Shown here: in pieces, positions 24,387 to 33,397 of the stretch
Layout: each line of letters begins with the position of its first letter
How positions within the stretch are numbered: position 1 is the stretch's first letter
Assembly (NCBI GenBank): GCA_949297075.1
Contig: CASFRX010000004.1
Span: 1-59,493, forward strand
Direction: 5' to 3'
Length of the DNA stretch: 59,493 nt
From: an uncultured Oscillospiraceae bacterium
GTDB lineage: Bacteria; Bacillota; Clostridia; Oscillospirales; Acutalibacteraceae
Position numbers and translations under genes: made by a program
The notes under the pieces: generated by a model
Database searches by the model: none
Told to the model about the DNA's origin: nothing
Seen by the model: only the letters and a program-made list of their open reading frames with translations

Positions 24387-26126
24387 ATGGAAATGGTCAA
24401 TATAAAAATAAACGGCATGCCCTTGAGTGTGCCTAACGGTATAACAATCCTTGAAGCTGCCCGTTATGCAGGCATTGAGATTCCCACTCTCTGCTACCTC
24501 AAGGATATTAACGAAATCGGCGCTTGCCGTATTTGTATGGTCGAGGTTAAGGGGGCAAGAAGCCTTGTAACCGCTTGCGTATACCCTGTAAACGAGGGTA
24601 TGGAAGTTTTCACCAACACAGAAAAGGTTAGAAAATCCCGCAAGATGACTCTTGAGCTCATCCTCTCAACTCACAGAAAGGATTGTCTTTCCTGCATCCG
24701 CTCCGGTAACTGCGAGCTTCAGAAGCTTTGCAAGGAGTTCGGTGTTGATAATGAGCACGCATTTGACGGCGAAATGCCCGAGTTTGAGTTTGACGATTCC
24801 GCAGCTCATATGGTAAGAGATAATAGCAAATGTATTCTCTGCCGCCGCTGTGTTGCAGCCTGCAACCAGCAGAAAGTCAGCGTAATCGGTGCAAACGCCC
24901 GCGGCTTTGATACACATATCAGCTCTGCTTTCGATAAGGACCTTGCGGATGTTTCATGTATCTCCTGCGGTCAGTGTATTGTTAACTGCCCCACAGGTGC
25001 TATCTACGAAAAGGATGATACCAAGGCAGTATTTGAAGCTATTAACGACCCCGAGAAGTTTGTTATTGTTAACACAGCTCCCTCAATCCGTGTAACACTC
25101 GGCGAATGTTTCGGCAGGAGCATAGGTGAAAATGTTCAGGGCAAGATGGTTGCGGCTCTTCGCAGACTCGGTTTTGATAAGGTATTTGATACCGATTTTG
25201 CCGCTGACCTTACAATTATGGAAGAAGCTTACGAGTTGCTTGACCGTATTAAGAACGGCGGAACTCTTCCCATGATTACTTCTTGCTCACCCGGATGGAT
25301 TAAGTATTGCGAGCATTACTATCCCGATTATCTCAACCACCTTTCAACCTGTAAATCACCTCAGCAGATGTTCGGTGCAATTACCAAGACATGGTATGCT
25401 CAGAAGATGGGCATTGACCCAAAAGATATAGTAGTTGTTGGCATTATGCCCTGTACAGCTAAGAAGTTTGAAACCAAGCGTGACCATCAGGCGGCTTCAG
25501 GTTATCCGGATGTTGACTATGCTCTCACAACCCGTGAACTTGCACGCATGATTGACACAGCAGGTATTTACTTCAACCATCTCCCCGATGAAGAATTTGA
25601 TAATCCTCTCGGTGAGGCAACAGGTGCGGCTGTTATTTTCGGCACAACAGGCGGCGTTATGGAAGCAGCTCTCAGAACAGCTGTTGAAGCTCTTGCAGGC
25701 GAAGAGCTTGAAAGCGTTGACTTCACAGAGGTCAGAGGCCAGGGCATTAAGGAAGCAACCTATTCCGTTGCAGGCCTTGATGTTAAGGTTGCAGTTGCCA
25801 GCGGCGCTGCAGCAGCACACGAGATTATGGAAAAGGTCAAGAACGGCACAGCCGATTATCAGTTCATTGAAATCATGGGCTGTCCCGGCGGCTGCGTAAA
25901 CGGCGGCGGTCAGCCTATCCAGCCTGCTGTTGTTCACAACTTTGTTGACCTCAAGGGAAGGCGCGCAGCAGCTCTTTATGAAGCTGATAAGAATTTGCCA
26001 AAGCGTAAATCACACGAGAGCGAGGCTATTAAGCGTGTCTATGCCGAGTTCCTCGGTGAGCCCAACAGCCATAAGGCTCATGAGGTTCTCCACACAAGCT
26101 ATGTCAAGAGACCTAAGTATAAATAA
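24387..26126 (+). CDS. hydA: [FeFe] hydrogenase catalytic subunit (HydA)
   Basis: A 579-residue group A [FeFe] hydrogenase. It has an N-terminal [2Fe-2S] plant-type ferredoxin domain, a His/Cys cluster motif HRKDCLSCIRSGNC, two [4Fe-4S] motifs (CILCRRCVAAC and CISCGQCIVNCP), and the H-cluster signatures TSCSPGW, MPCTAKKFE and GCPGGCVNGGGQP. The start at ATG 24387 is 12 bases after AAAGGAG; an in-frame GTG at 24375 abuts that site. It makes or uses H2 in a cytoplasmic complex with HydB and HydC. Maturase HydE is encoded at 58.3 kb; HydF and HydG are not in the window. Confidence 0.97.
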   Translation: MEMVNIKINGMPLSVPNGITILEAARYAGIEIPTLCYLKDINEIGACRICMVEVKGARSLVTACVYPVNEGMEVFTNTEKVRKSRKMTLELILSTHRKDCLSCIRSGNCELQKLCKEFGVDNEHAFDGEMPEFEFDDSAAHMVRDNSKCILCRRCVAACNQQKVSVIGANARGFDTHISSAFDKDLADVSCISCGQCIVNCPTGAIYEKDDTKAVFEAINDPEKFVIVNTAPSIRVTLGECFGRSIGENVQGKMVAALRRLGFDKVFDTDFAADLTIMEEAYELLDRIKNGGTLPMITSCSPGWIKYCEHYYPDYLNHLSTCKSPQQMFGAITKTWYAQKMGIDPKDIVVVGIMPCTAKKFETKRDHQAASGYPDVDYALTTRELARMIDTAGIYFNHLPDEEFDNPLGEATGAAVIFGTTGGVMEAALRTAVEALAGEELESVDFTEVRGQGIKEATYSVAGLDVKVAVASGAAAAHEIMEKVKNGTADYQFIEIMGCPGGCVNGGGQPIQPAVVHNFVDLKGRRAAALYEADKNLPKRKSHESEAIKRVYAEFLGEPNSHKAHEVLHTSYVKRPKYK

Positions 26127-26139
26127 ATCTTAAAAAGTT

Positions 26140-26180
26140 AAGGGATAAGGGTTTAGCTTTAAATCCTTATCCCTTTTTTA
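26140..26180 (+). terminator. Terminator of the hydrogenase operon
   Basis: AAGGGATAAGG (26140-26150) pairs with CCTTATCCCTT (26165-26175), followed by a T run. Confidence 0.9.
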
Positions 26181-26184
26181 TGCC

Positions 26185-26216
26185 AACAAAAAAGCGAAGC
26201 TGTTACGCTTCGCTTT
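26185..26216 (-). terminator. Terminator of the SGNH hydrolase gene
   Basis: A 10-bp perfect stem AAAGCGAAGC/GCTTCGCTTT with a 6-base loop; the minus strand continues into a T run. It stands back to back with the hydrogenase terminator. Confidence 0.85.
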
Positions 26217-26235
26217 AAATGTTTGTTTAACGGTT

Positions 26236-27654
26236 TTATACAAGGTAAGACAGTCTGACCGCTGCCTGAACTCTTGAAATAGCCTTTGTGGGAAGATTTG
26301 CGCCGTATTTAACGGTGAAGTTGCTTTGCTTTCCGTCATAATTGTCGGTGAATTTGCCTGCCTTGATAACCGCCCAATAGAAATCATTGTATGAAACTTC
26401 TGCTTTGGGATTGAAATTACCGTTTCTGTCGGCTCTCAATATTCCGTTATCGCAAGCCCATGCGATAGCAGGATATGTCTTGCTGTCGCTCTTGACATCG
26501 GCAAATTCGGTTTTTGATGTAACCTTAGGTTTGTCGGCAATAGTATAGAGAGCCTGAGCGAGAACAGCTTTCGTCAAAGCACCATTGGGGCTGAAGGCTG
26601 TTTTTGAAGTGCCGCTCATGATTCCTCTTTCGTACATCTTTTCGACTGCCTTGTAGTTAGCGTCAGTTGTAGATATATCAGTGTAGGGGAAGCTCTTGTT
26701 GGGAAGAATATCGAGAATTTTGTCGGCAATAAATCTGTGACCTGCAGGTGTGGGGTGAGTCTCATCATAGATAGCGCCGTTTGTGTCAACATAAGTGTAG
26801 CCGTATTTTTTTGCGCCGTCACGCATAACCTTGTTTGCAACTTCAAGGATTGCGGTCATGTAGTTGTTTTTGAGAAGCTCGTTTTCCTTAAGAGCGGCAT
26901 CTTTTTCGTTCTTAACGGTTACATCCGACATGTTCAGAACAAGGAGAGTAACATCGGGGTTGAGCTTATAGATGTTCTCAATAATGGGTCCCCAGTTGTC
27001 GTTAATTGCCTGGATGCCCTTTGCCAATGCTGCAGGCAGTTTAACCGAGAGAGCGGGGATAGCCTTTGCCTTGTTTGCAAATTCAATAAGGTCGTCTAAC
27101 GAATCGTTGTTGGGGTCATCGTCTTCCTCGGCATCTCTTAAAGATTTGACGAGGGAAGCGAAAGCGCCGTCCTTTGCATATTCATCGGCAACAACCCATT
27201 TGAGGCTTGTAACGAAGTCGTTACCGCAGATGCCGATTGTGATAAGGTCGGCAGTTGCGATTTCCTTGCGCATATCGTAGCGCTTTACTGCAAACTGCTC
27301 AGCGGTCATAGTATGCATATTGTGGAACATGTACTTATCTGTAGGAGCAGTATCGTCAACCATGTAGCGAAGCTCGGTTGTGCGGAAGCCGGGGCAAGCA
27401 AGGGGAACAAGCTTAGCACCCAATGCGTCAGCAACTAAGCTGGCATAGCTGAACTTAACTCGCTTAAATTCGCTCTTTACGGATTTGTCGTCCTGGTGAC
27501 CGCTTGCAATGCTGTCGCCGAGAAGGACATACTTACGATATGTACCATAGTCTTTTTTTGCTGCCGGTGCAGCAACTGCACAGGGAGCGAAGATGCTGAT
27601 AACCAGCGTAAGAACTAACAGCACTGCGGCAGATTTTTTGAAAATCTTTTTCAT
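26236..27654 (-). CDS. Exported SGNH/GDSL esterase with SLH region
   Basis: A 472-residue exported protein. Signal peptide residues 1-29; block I LLGDSIASG with nucleophile S48; block III GICGNDF; C-terminal catalytic pair in DETHPTPAGH. From about residue 330 on come S-layer-homology-like repeats (FPYTDIS...AVEKMYERGIMSG and a second copy with IAWACDNGIL), which bind secondary cell wall polymers. It is probably a wall-attached esterase or lipase acting on an acylated carbohydrate or lipid; substrate unknown. AAGGAGGAAATTG precedes the ATG. Confidence 0.88.
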   Translation of the reverse strand: MKKIFKKSAAVLLVLTLVISIFAPCAVAAPAAKKDYGTYRKYVLLGDSIASGHQDDKSVKSEFKRVKFSYASLVADALGAKLVPLACPGFRTTELRYMVDDTAPTDKYMFHNMHTMTAEQFAVKRYDMRKEIATADLITIGICGNDFVTSLKWVVADEYAKDGAFASLVKSLRDAEEDDDPNNDSLDDLIEFANKAKAIPALSVKLPAALAKGIQAINDNWGPIIENIYKLNPDVTLLVLNMSDVTVKNEKDAALKENELLKNNYMTAILEVANKVMRDGAKKYGYTYVDTNGAIYDETHPTPAGHRFIADKILDILPNKSFPYTDISTTDANYKAVEKMYERGIMSGTSKTAFSPNGALTKAVLAQALYTIADKPKVTSKTEFADVKSDSKTYPAIAWACDNGILRADRNGNFNPKAEVSYNDFYWAVIKAGKFTDNYDGKQSNFTVKYGANLPTKAISRVQAAVRLSYLV

Positions 27655-27687
27655 ATCAATTTCCTCCTTAATTGAAATACCCTAATC

Positions 27688-27716
27688 ATTATATAATATA
27701 TGAGCTTTTTCGTCAA
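27688..27716 (-). promoter_or_regulatory. Promoter of the SGNH hydrolase gene
   Basis: Minus strand TTGACG, 17 bases, TATAAT, about 34 bases before the ATG. Confidence 0.8.
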
Positions 27717-27743
27717 GTGCAAAATGCACAAAAAGGAATTTGG

Positions 27744-29096
27744 CTATTTTGTCCTAAGCCCCTTAGGGTAGTGATTTTTGGCTCTGCCGTTTGAAACTTT
27801 TGCACCGCCTACGGTACAGCCGTCAACAAGCACAGCTGCCCAGCCGTTAGGGCAAGCTGCACATATTTCTTCCCCGTGGAGGTATTTTTTCAATGCTTCG
27901 CTATCAGCCGTAAGCTCAATTTTTCGCTTGAAAAGCTCACCCATAGCCATAAAAAACTGATGATGGGGGAGTACATAATTTTTCTTGATTTCGCCGATTG
28001 TAACTCCGCAGGCAAAGGCTGTGCCCTTGCTGATTTCAAAATCGGGGGTGAAATAGATGGGATTGCCGTTATACATCAGCACATTTTCTCTGTTGTAATC
28101 GGTCAATGTATCATCAAGAAAATCGAAAACAGCTTTGTCGGTTCTTTCTGCCTTTGCTTTTGATTGGGTAAAAGAATATACTTCGTTTGTATTGTGAAGC
28201 ACAGCCATAAACTGACCTTCGCCTTTGGCTTTATGGGGATAAAATCGTCTTGTGAGGTTTAAGTTTTCGCAAGTACAGCCATCAAAGCTAATACCCGGCG
28301 AAGTGTATTCCTGCACGGCTTTTTTTACGGGCAAAAGCTCAAATTCAGGGTGGAGAGAAAGAAAATGGTCGATAACCATTTCGTTTTCTTCAAGGGAAAA
28401 GGTGCAGGTTGCGTAAATAATATATCCGCCGTCTTTCAGGCACTGAGCCGCATTTTCCAATATATTTTTTTGCCTTTCGGCGCACATTTTAACATTTTCT
28501 TCGCTCCACTCGTCAATGGCAATTTCTTCCTTGCGGAACATTCCTTCGCCGGAGCAGGGAGCGTCAACCATAATCAGGTCGAAGTTTTTTGGGAAAGTTT
28601 TGGCAAGTTTTTTTGTGTCCATGCAGGTGATGACTGCGTTTTTGAGCCCCAAACGCTCTATATTGCCTGTGAGAATTTTACAGCGAGCGGGAATTATCTC
28701 GTTAGAAACAAGTATACCCTTTTCGCCGAGCTTATTTTTCAGCTGTGTGCTTTTCCCTCCGGGAGCGGCGCACATATCCAGCACACACCAGTTGGGTTCA
28801 ATGTCAATACACTCGACAGGCGCCATGGCACCCGGCTCCTGAACATATATCATACCTGCGTGGTGATAAGGGTGATTGCCGATTTTATCGCAGCTTAAAT
28901 AATATCCGTTTTCCACATATGGTATTTTTTCGCTGCCGAAAAGATTGATTTTTTCAAAATTCTTTAGGCTGATTTTGTCTGTGTTTACCCTGAAAGCACG
29001 CACAGGGGGCTGAGAAAGGGCGTTTTCGTATTGCTCAAACTCTTCTCCCAACAGAGCTTCCATCCGCATTTTGAAATTTTGCGGCAGCTTTTTCAT
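27744..29096 (-). CDS. RsmF-like NOL1/NOP2/Sun rRNA m5C methyltransferase
   Basis: A 450-residue SAM-dependent RNA cytosine-C5 methyltransferase. Motifs: SAM-binding LDMCAAPGGKSTQL (near residue 107), DAPCSGEGMF (motif IV cysteine) and YATCTFS (motif VI catalytic cysteine). The N-terminal extension and a C-terminal PUA-like domain (from about 300) fit the RsmF/YebU type. Overlaps rsmE by four bases, so the two rRNA methyltransferases are coupled. The exact target cytosine is not determinable here. Confidence 0.9.
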   Translation of the reverse strand: MKKLPQNFKMRMEALLGEEFEQYENALSQPPVRAFRVNTDKISLKNFEKINLFGSEKIPYVENGYYLSCDKIGNHPYHHAGMIYVQEPGAMAPVECIDIEPNWCVLDMCAAPGGKSTQLKNKLGEKGILVSNEIIPARCKILTGNIERLGLKNAVITCMDTKKLAKTFPKNFDLIMVDAPCSGEGMFRKEEIAIDEWSEENVKMCAERQKNILENAAQCLKDGGYIIYATCTFSLEENEMVIDHFLSLHPEFELLPVKKAVQEYTSPGISFDGCTCENLNLTRRFYPHKAKGEGQFMAVLHNTNEVYSFTQSKAKAERTDKAVFDFLDDTLTDYNRENVLMYNGNPIYFTPDFEISKGTAFACGVTIGEIKKNYVLPHHQFFMAMGELFKRKIELTADSEALKKYLHGEEICAACPNGWAAVLVDGCTVGGAKVSNGRAKNHYPKGLRTK

Positions 29097-29839
29097 ATTT
29101 CATCACTCATTTCAGCTTGCAGCATACACATTGCTGTTGCGGTTATTGCGGCGGTCTCTGCTCTCAGGATTCTTGCGCCCAGAGATATGGCCTTGCCGCC
29201 TGCTTGAATAGCTTCGTCAACCTCTGCTTCTTCAAAACCGCCTTCAGGGCCGATAATTATACCTACCCTCATATCCTTTTTTATAAGGCTGAGAGCTGAT
29301 TTTGTTGCCGACATTCCGTCTTTGTTTTCATAAGGAATTAGGAATAAATCAAGCTCTTTGGCTTGGAACATTAGCTGTTTATAGCTTATGATTTCACCGA
29401 TTTCGGGCACTATGTTGCGTTTGCTCTGCTTTGCGGCGCTTTCGGCTATTGCTTGCCAACGCTCACGCTTGGATTTTTTCTTTTTGCCGTCAAGCTTAAC
29501 CACCGAGCGGTGCATTTCAACCGCTGTAATTTTGCTTGCGCCAAGCTCTACTGCTTTTTGAATGATAAGCTCCATTTTGTCGCCCTTAGGCAAGCCTTGA
29601 TAAAGCTCAATCTTTATGGGCAGCTCTGTTGAGCGGTAGTTTTCCTGCTCAATTTTTACGGTGGCGGTGTCGCCATTAAAGCTCTCAACTTTGCAAAGGT
29701 GACTGTTGCCGTTATCGCTTACAAGCAGGCTTTCGCCTATTTTCATGCGCAATACATTTTTAATGTGGTTAAAATCCGAGCCGCTGATATAGTAGTATTC
29801 GCCGCTGCGGCTGTTTTCTTCAGCAAAAAAATTGAACAT
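29093..29839 (-). CDS. rsmE: 16S rRNA m3U1498 methyltransferase RsmE
   Basis: A 248-residue SPOUT methyltransferase that modifies U1498 of 16S rRNA. PKGDKMELIIQKAVELG, the IIGPEGGF knot motif and LGARILRAETA are the family signatures. Normal length. First of the pair with the RsmF-like gene, and 15 bases downstream of the riboflavin transporter gene. Confidence 0.96.
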   Translation of the reverse strand: MFNFFAEENSRSGEYYYISGSDFNHIKNVLRMKIGESLLVSDNGNSHLCKVESFNGDTATVKIEQENYRSTELPIKIELYQGLPKGDKMELIIQKAVELGASKITAVEMHRSVVKLDGKKKKSKRERWQAIAESAAKQSKRNIVPEIGEIISYKQLMFQAKELDLFLIPYENKDGMSATKSALSLIKKDMRVGIIIGPEGGFEEAEVDEAIQAGGKAISLGARILRAETAAITATAMCMLQAEMSDEI

Positions 29840-29854
29840 AGTCTATTTACTCTC

Positions 29855-30427
29855 TTATATTTTAAACTTATTAATCAGGCTGTTTGTGCGCTTAAAAATA
29901 ACGCAGGTAATAAGGCTGATTGAAGCTGTTTTAATCAGGTTAAAAGCAACCGCAAACCAAATCACATCCCAAAAAACTGCTTCGGCGCCGTCTCCCATAT
30001 ACATGGGGAAAATAATGAAGCGATTGGTTACAAGGGCGCAAGCCGTGCCCACAAGGCAGGCAGGAACGAGAGAAACAATAAGCGCCTTTATGTCGGGCTT
30101 AATGCGATGAACAATGCTTGGGATAAGAATAAAAGATGAGGTCATAATTGCATTGGCAATTTCGCCAACACCGCCGCTTGAGCTGTTTGTGACGCATAAA
30201 ATCTCTTTGATTATGCAAACTATAACGCCCTCAACAGGGCCGAAAAGCAGAGAACTGAGGAAGATGAAAATGTTGCTGAAATCAAGCTTAAAATACGGGG
30301 TTGCAGGGAAAATCGGGAATGAAAAGAAGCTCAGTGCATAGGCTAAAGCTATGAACATGGCAAGCATTGCAATTCGCTTGGGTGAAAAACGGCTTTTGAG
30401 GGTTTGCTTTTTTGATAATTCGGACAT
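29855..30427 (-). CDS. ribU: ECF transporter S component, riboflavin type (RibU-like)
   Basis: A 190-residue membrane protein with about six hydrophobic segments. The loop FKLDFSNI followed by FLSSLLFGPVEG and a GVGEIANAIM segment fits RibU, the substrate-specific component of ECF-type vitamin importers. The FMN riboswitch directly upstream supports riboflavin or FMN as ligand. The shared ATPases and T component are not in the window. AAAAGGTGGT precedes the ATG. Confidence 0.92.
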   Translation of the reverse strand: MSELSKKQTLKSRFSPKRIAMLAMFIALAYALSFFSFPIFPATPYFKLDFSNIFIFLSSLLFGPVEGVIVCIIKEILCVTNSSSGGVGEIANAIMTSSFILIPSIVHRIKPDIKALIVSLVPACLVGTACALVTNRFIIFPMYMGDGAEAVFWDVIWFAVAFNLIKTASISLITCVIFKRTNSLINKFKI

Positions 30428-30465
30428 GAAAATACCACCTTTTCTTTTTTAGTGATATTCTTCAA

Positions 30466-30495
30466 GAAAAAAGCCGCCCACAAAATAAGGGCGGC
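30466..30495 (-). terminator. Expression-platform terminator of the FMN riboswitch
   Basis: GCCGCCC (30489-30495 on the minus strand) pairs with GGGCGGC (30473-30479), followed by TTTTTTC, between the aptamer and the ribU ribosome binding site. Confidence 0.9.
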
Positions 30496-30521
30496 AAATG
30501 TTAAAAAAATATAAATTCTTT

Positions 30522-30634
30522 TATCATCCGGACTATACCGTCGGTATCGGAATTGCACCGATTCGGGGAAAGCGTTGGCACGCATTTCCTTCGCAGACTT
30601 TACTGCCGGTGAGGAATTACACCTCGCCCCAAAG
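30522..30634 (-). promoter_or_regulatory. FMN riboswitch (RFN element)
   Basis: The minus strand contains the conserved RFN blocks GGGGCGAGGTGTAATTCC, CACCGGCAGTAAAGTC, GAATCGGTGCAATTCCGA and ACCGACGGTATAGTCCGGATGA in the correct order. FMN binding would favour the downstream terminator and switch off ribU. Confidence 0.96.
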
Positions 30635-30652
30635 AATATTCACTTTAAATTT

Positions 30653-30681
30653 ATTATAAAACCATTAGACATATTTGTCAA
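30653..30681 (-). promoter_or_regulatory. Promoter of the FMN riboswitch and ribU
   Basis: Minus strand TTGACA, 17 bases, TATAAT: a perfect consensus. Its start site would be about 12 bases before the aptamer. Confidence 0.9.
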
Positions 30682-30727
30682 TAGAAATTTGGGTATAATA
30701 TTTTTAACAAAAGAAAGGAGAGCTTCA

Positions 30728-31162
30728 ATGATTGAGCAAGATACTATAAAATTATTGCGTGAATGTGACGCAGGAGTGAAAATGGGCACGGCTTCTATTG
30801 ATGAGGTTTTGGATTATGTTAAATCTAAATCCTTGAAAACTTATCTGGCAGACTGCAAGGCAGAGCATAACAGGCTGGAAAAAGAGATTGAGCGAAGGCT
30901 GGACAGCTTCGGCGATGAGGGCAAGACCCCAAATCCCATGGCAAAGGGTATGTCGTGGCTTAAAACAAATGTAAAACTGCTCGTTGATGAATCTGATGAA
31001 ACTATAGCCGACCTTATGACGGACGGCTGTAATATGGGCGTAAAATCGCTTAACAAGTATTTGAACGAGTATAAAGCGGCAGAGGAATACAGTAAAGATA
31101 TAGCCAAACGCTTAATCAATCTTGAAGAGCGTTTGACTATAGATATCAGAAAATATTTGTGA
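30728..31162 (+). CDS. Ferritin-like four-helix protein (DUF2383-like)
   Basis: A 144-residue all-alpha protein. The pattern of four amphipathic helices, with LADCKAEHNRLEKEIERRLD and TIADLMTDGCNMGVKSLNKY, resembles the DUF2383/PA2169-type four-helix bundle. No function is established. The start follows AAAGGAGAG; TATAAT at 30694-30699 may be its -10. It is tail-to-tail with the epimerase gene with only seven bases between stops. Confidence 0.7.
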   Translation: MIEQDTIKLLRECDAGVKMGTASIDEVLDYVKSKSLKTYLADCKAEHNRLEKEIERRLDSFGDEGKTPNPMAKGMSWLKTNVKLLVDESDETIADLMTDGCNMGVKSLNKYLNEYKAAEEYSKDIAKRLINLEERLTIDIRKYL

Positions 31163-31169
31163 ATAATAA

Positions 31170-32150
31170 TTATATATTATAGTATCCCTTATACCATTCG
31201 GCAAATTTTTTAAGGCCGTCCCATATGCTTGTCCGGGGTTTAAAGCCGAAATCTTTTTCAAGTTCACTGACATCGGCATAGGTGCGGTAAACATCACCCG
31301 GCTGCATGGGCAAATATTCGATTACTGCTTTTTTGCCGATTGCGGCTTCAAGGGCGGCAACAAATTCCTTGAGGGGAACAGGTGCGTTGTTGCCGATATT
31401 GTAAACCTTTGCTTGCGCACCGTTTGTTTCTTTTGGGGGAGAGGGGATAATATTCATTATTCCCTCAACAATATCATCAATATAGGTGAAATCCCGTTCC
31501 AGCTCGCCGTAATTAAAGAGCTTTATAGGCTCGTCGGCGAGTATTTTTTTTGTAAAGCTGAAATAAGCCATGTCCGGTCTGCCAGCAGGTCCGTAAACCG
31601 TGAAAAAGCGCAGGCCTGTTGCAGGGATTCCAAAAAGATGGCTGTAGGTATATGCCATAAGCTCGTTGGATTTTTTTGTTGCCGCATAAAGGCTTATTGG
31701 ATTGTCCACTCTGTCCTCAACGCTGAAAGGCACTTTGTCGCTGTTGCCATAAACGGAGCTGGAGGAGGCATAGACTAAATGCTTGACGGGATTGTTGCGG
31801 CAAGCTTCCAAAATATTGAAAAAGCCTGTGATATTGCTGTCAATATAAACCTGCGGATTTTCGATGCTGTAGCGAACGCCTGCCTGAGCGGCAAGGTTGA
31901 TTACAATATCTGCCTCAGCCTCTGAAAAAATCTTATTCACATCTGCTTTGTCGGCGATATCGCAAAGGATGAAGTTGAAATTCTCGAAGTTTTCAAGCTC
32001 TTTTAAGCGGTCGTTTTTCAATCTGACATCGTAGTAATCGTTCAGATTATCTATGCCTATAACGGTGTGACCTTCGCTCAGCAGCCGCTTTGCAAGGTGG
32101 CTTCCTATAAATCCGGCGGCGCCGGTCAAAATAATTTTACTTTGCTGCAT
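31170..32150 (-). CDS. UDP-glucuronate 4-epimerase-like SDR enzyme
   Basis: A 326-residue extended short-chain dehydrogenase. NAD-binding GAAGFIGSHL near residue 10, the SSSSVYGN serine segment, the catalytic YAATK and the substrate-side TVYGPAGRPDMA motif are present; the last is typical of UDP-glucuronate/UDP-galacturonate 4-epimerases. It supplies a sugar nucleotide for polysaccharide. Last of a three-gene run (symporter, sialidase-like protein, epimerase). Confidence 0.88.
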   Translation of the reverse strand: MQQSKIILTGAAGFIGSHLAKRLLSEGHTVIGIDNLNDYYDVRLKNDRLKELENFENFNFILCDIADKADVNKIFSEAEADIVINLAAQAGVRYSIENPQVYIDSNITGFFNILEACRNNPVKHLVYASSSSVYGNSDKVPFSVEDRVDNPISLYAATKKSNELMAYTYSHLFGIPATGLRFFTVYGPAGRPDMAYFSFTKKILADEPIKLFNYGELERDFTYIDDIVEGIMNIIPSPPKETNGAQAKVYNIGNNAPVPLKEFVAALEAAIGKKAVIEYLPMQPGDVYRTYADVSELEKDFGFKPRTSIWDGLKKFAEWYKGYYNI

Positions 32151-32168
32151 TTTCTGCTTTCTTCTTTC

Positions 32169-33371
32169 TTATTTTTTTCTTTTCCTCTTTTTATGCTTGG
32201 CTTCGGCAACGGGATCGTAATCCTCTTTAAGCGGTTTCCATTGAGTAAATACTACGGAGCTCTCTTTTTCACCGCAAAAACGCTGGCGGCTGACGGTAAA
32301 GAACTCTTTTTCCGTTGCAATCGTGCAGGGTCGGCGCATATTTTTAGCAGTCGAGCTGACAAGCAATCTAACTTTACACCAATCGCTTTCACCGTCTTTG
32401 TTTATACAGCAACGAATCGACTGGTCTTTTGTCGGGTCAACAAAGCTGAGGACAGCAACTCCATCTTTGCTGATGGCGAGGTTAGGCGCAGTTCCCTTGA
32501 TATCAAGGGATTTAGGCACGCTCCAACGAGCGCCCGTATCATCGGAAAAGCTGCTGAAAAATTCGCCTGCACTGCAAATAACGGCGAGCATTCTGCCTGT
32601 TTTCAGCCTTATACAGCAGGCGTGGGATACCGTTCTGCCGCTTTCGATTTCGGGCACCGTTCCGACAAGTCTAAAACCTTTACATATGTTTTGGCTCAAA
32701 TAAGCCTCAGCCTTGCCGTTTTTAGTGCCGAGCCAAAGGATTTCTCCGCCGCTTAGCACACATGGCGGTGCAGTAAAGCAGGCAGGAGCCGTTTTTATAT
32801 CGGTAATTTCCTCTCCGGTATCGGGAACAAGAGCATAAAAATTGCCTTCTTTGCAGTCGCCGATGGAAGCTAATGCAAAGTTATTTTCAAGGTAGCTGTT
32901 GAGTTCTGCTTTTTCAAGCCCTGACGGTATATGCAGGCGGTCATTACTGCGCATGCGCCAGCCAACGAGCAAGCCTTGCGATGTTTGCGCCGCTGTAACA
33001 TTGCCAAGCTGCAAGGGAGTGCTGAACAGGAAATGTTTTGCCTGTGAACCTATTTTCAACGGATCCTTGCTTTTTTGCAGGCAAAGGGAGGAAATGAGAA
33101 CATCGTCCTTAATTCTTTCGCAGGCATAAACAGCGGCAATATTGCCGCTGCTAAGCGTTGCGACGGCAGGGGAGCCGCAGCCTCCCATAATCTGCACGCT
33201 TTTGCGGCAAACGAAGCCCTGCTCGGTTAAATCCACAAGCCCTGCATCGTCCTGCTGCGTAATGCGTCGGATTACGCTGATAACCAAGCCTATGAGATAG
33301 GGCAGCATCTTTGCCGGAGCTTTGAGCATTTTGACAAAGGCTATTAATTTTTTGATTGCCTTATTGTTCAT
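32169..33371 (-). CDS. Sialidase-like beta-propeller protein
   Basis: A 400-residue protein with one N-terminal hydrophobic segment (about 20-35) and a six-bladed propeller-like body. An Asp-box is visible in SSFSDDTGARWSVP; other blades are degenerate. The tail is strongly basic (KHKKRKRKK). A complete arginine triad for sialidase activity could not be located, so glycosidase function is unproven. Probably membrane-attached. Spaced 18 bases before the epimerase gene and 26 bases after the symporter gene. Confidence 0.6.
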   Translation of the reverse strand: MNNKAIKKLIAFVKMLKAPAKMLPYLIGLVISVIRRITQQDDAGLVDLTEQGFVCRKSVQIMGGCGSPAVATLSSGNIAAVYACERIKDDVLISSLCLQKSKDPLKIGSQAKHFLFSTPLQLGNVTAAQTSQGLLVGWRMRSNDRLHIPSGLEKAELNSYLENNFALASIGDCKEGNFYALVPDTGEEITDIKTAPACFTAPPCVLSGGEILWLGTKNGKAEAYLSQNICKGFRLVGTVPEIESGRTVSHACCIRLKTGRMLAVICSAGEFFSSFSDDTGARWSVPKSLDIKGTAPNLAISKDGVAVLSFVDPTKDQSIRCCINKDGESDWCKVRLLVSSTAKNMRRPCTIATEKEFFTVSRQRFCGEKESSVVFTQWKPLKEDYDPVAEAKHKKRKRKK

Positions 33372-33397
33372 TCAGCTTTCCTGCTTTCGTTAATAAA

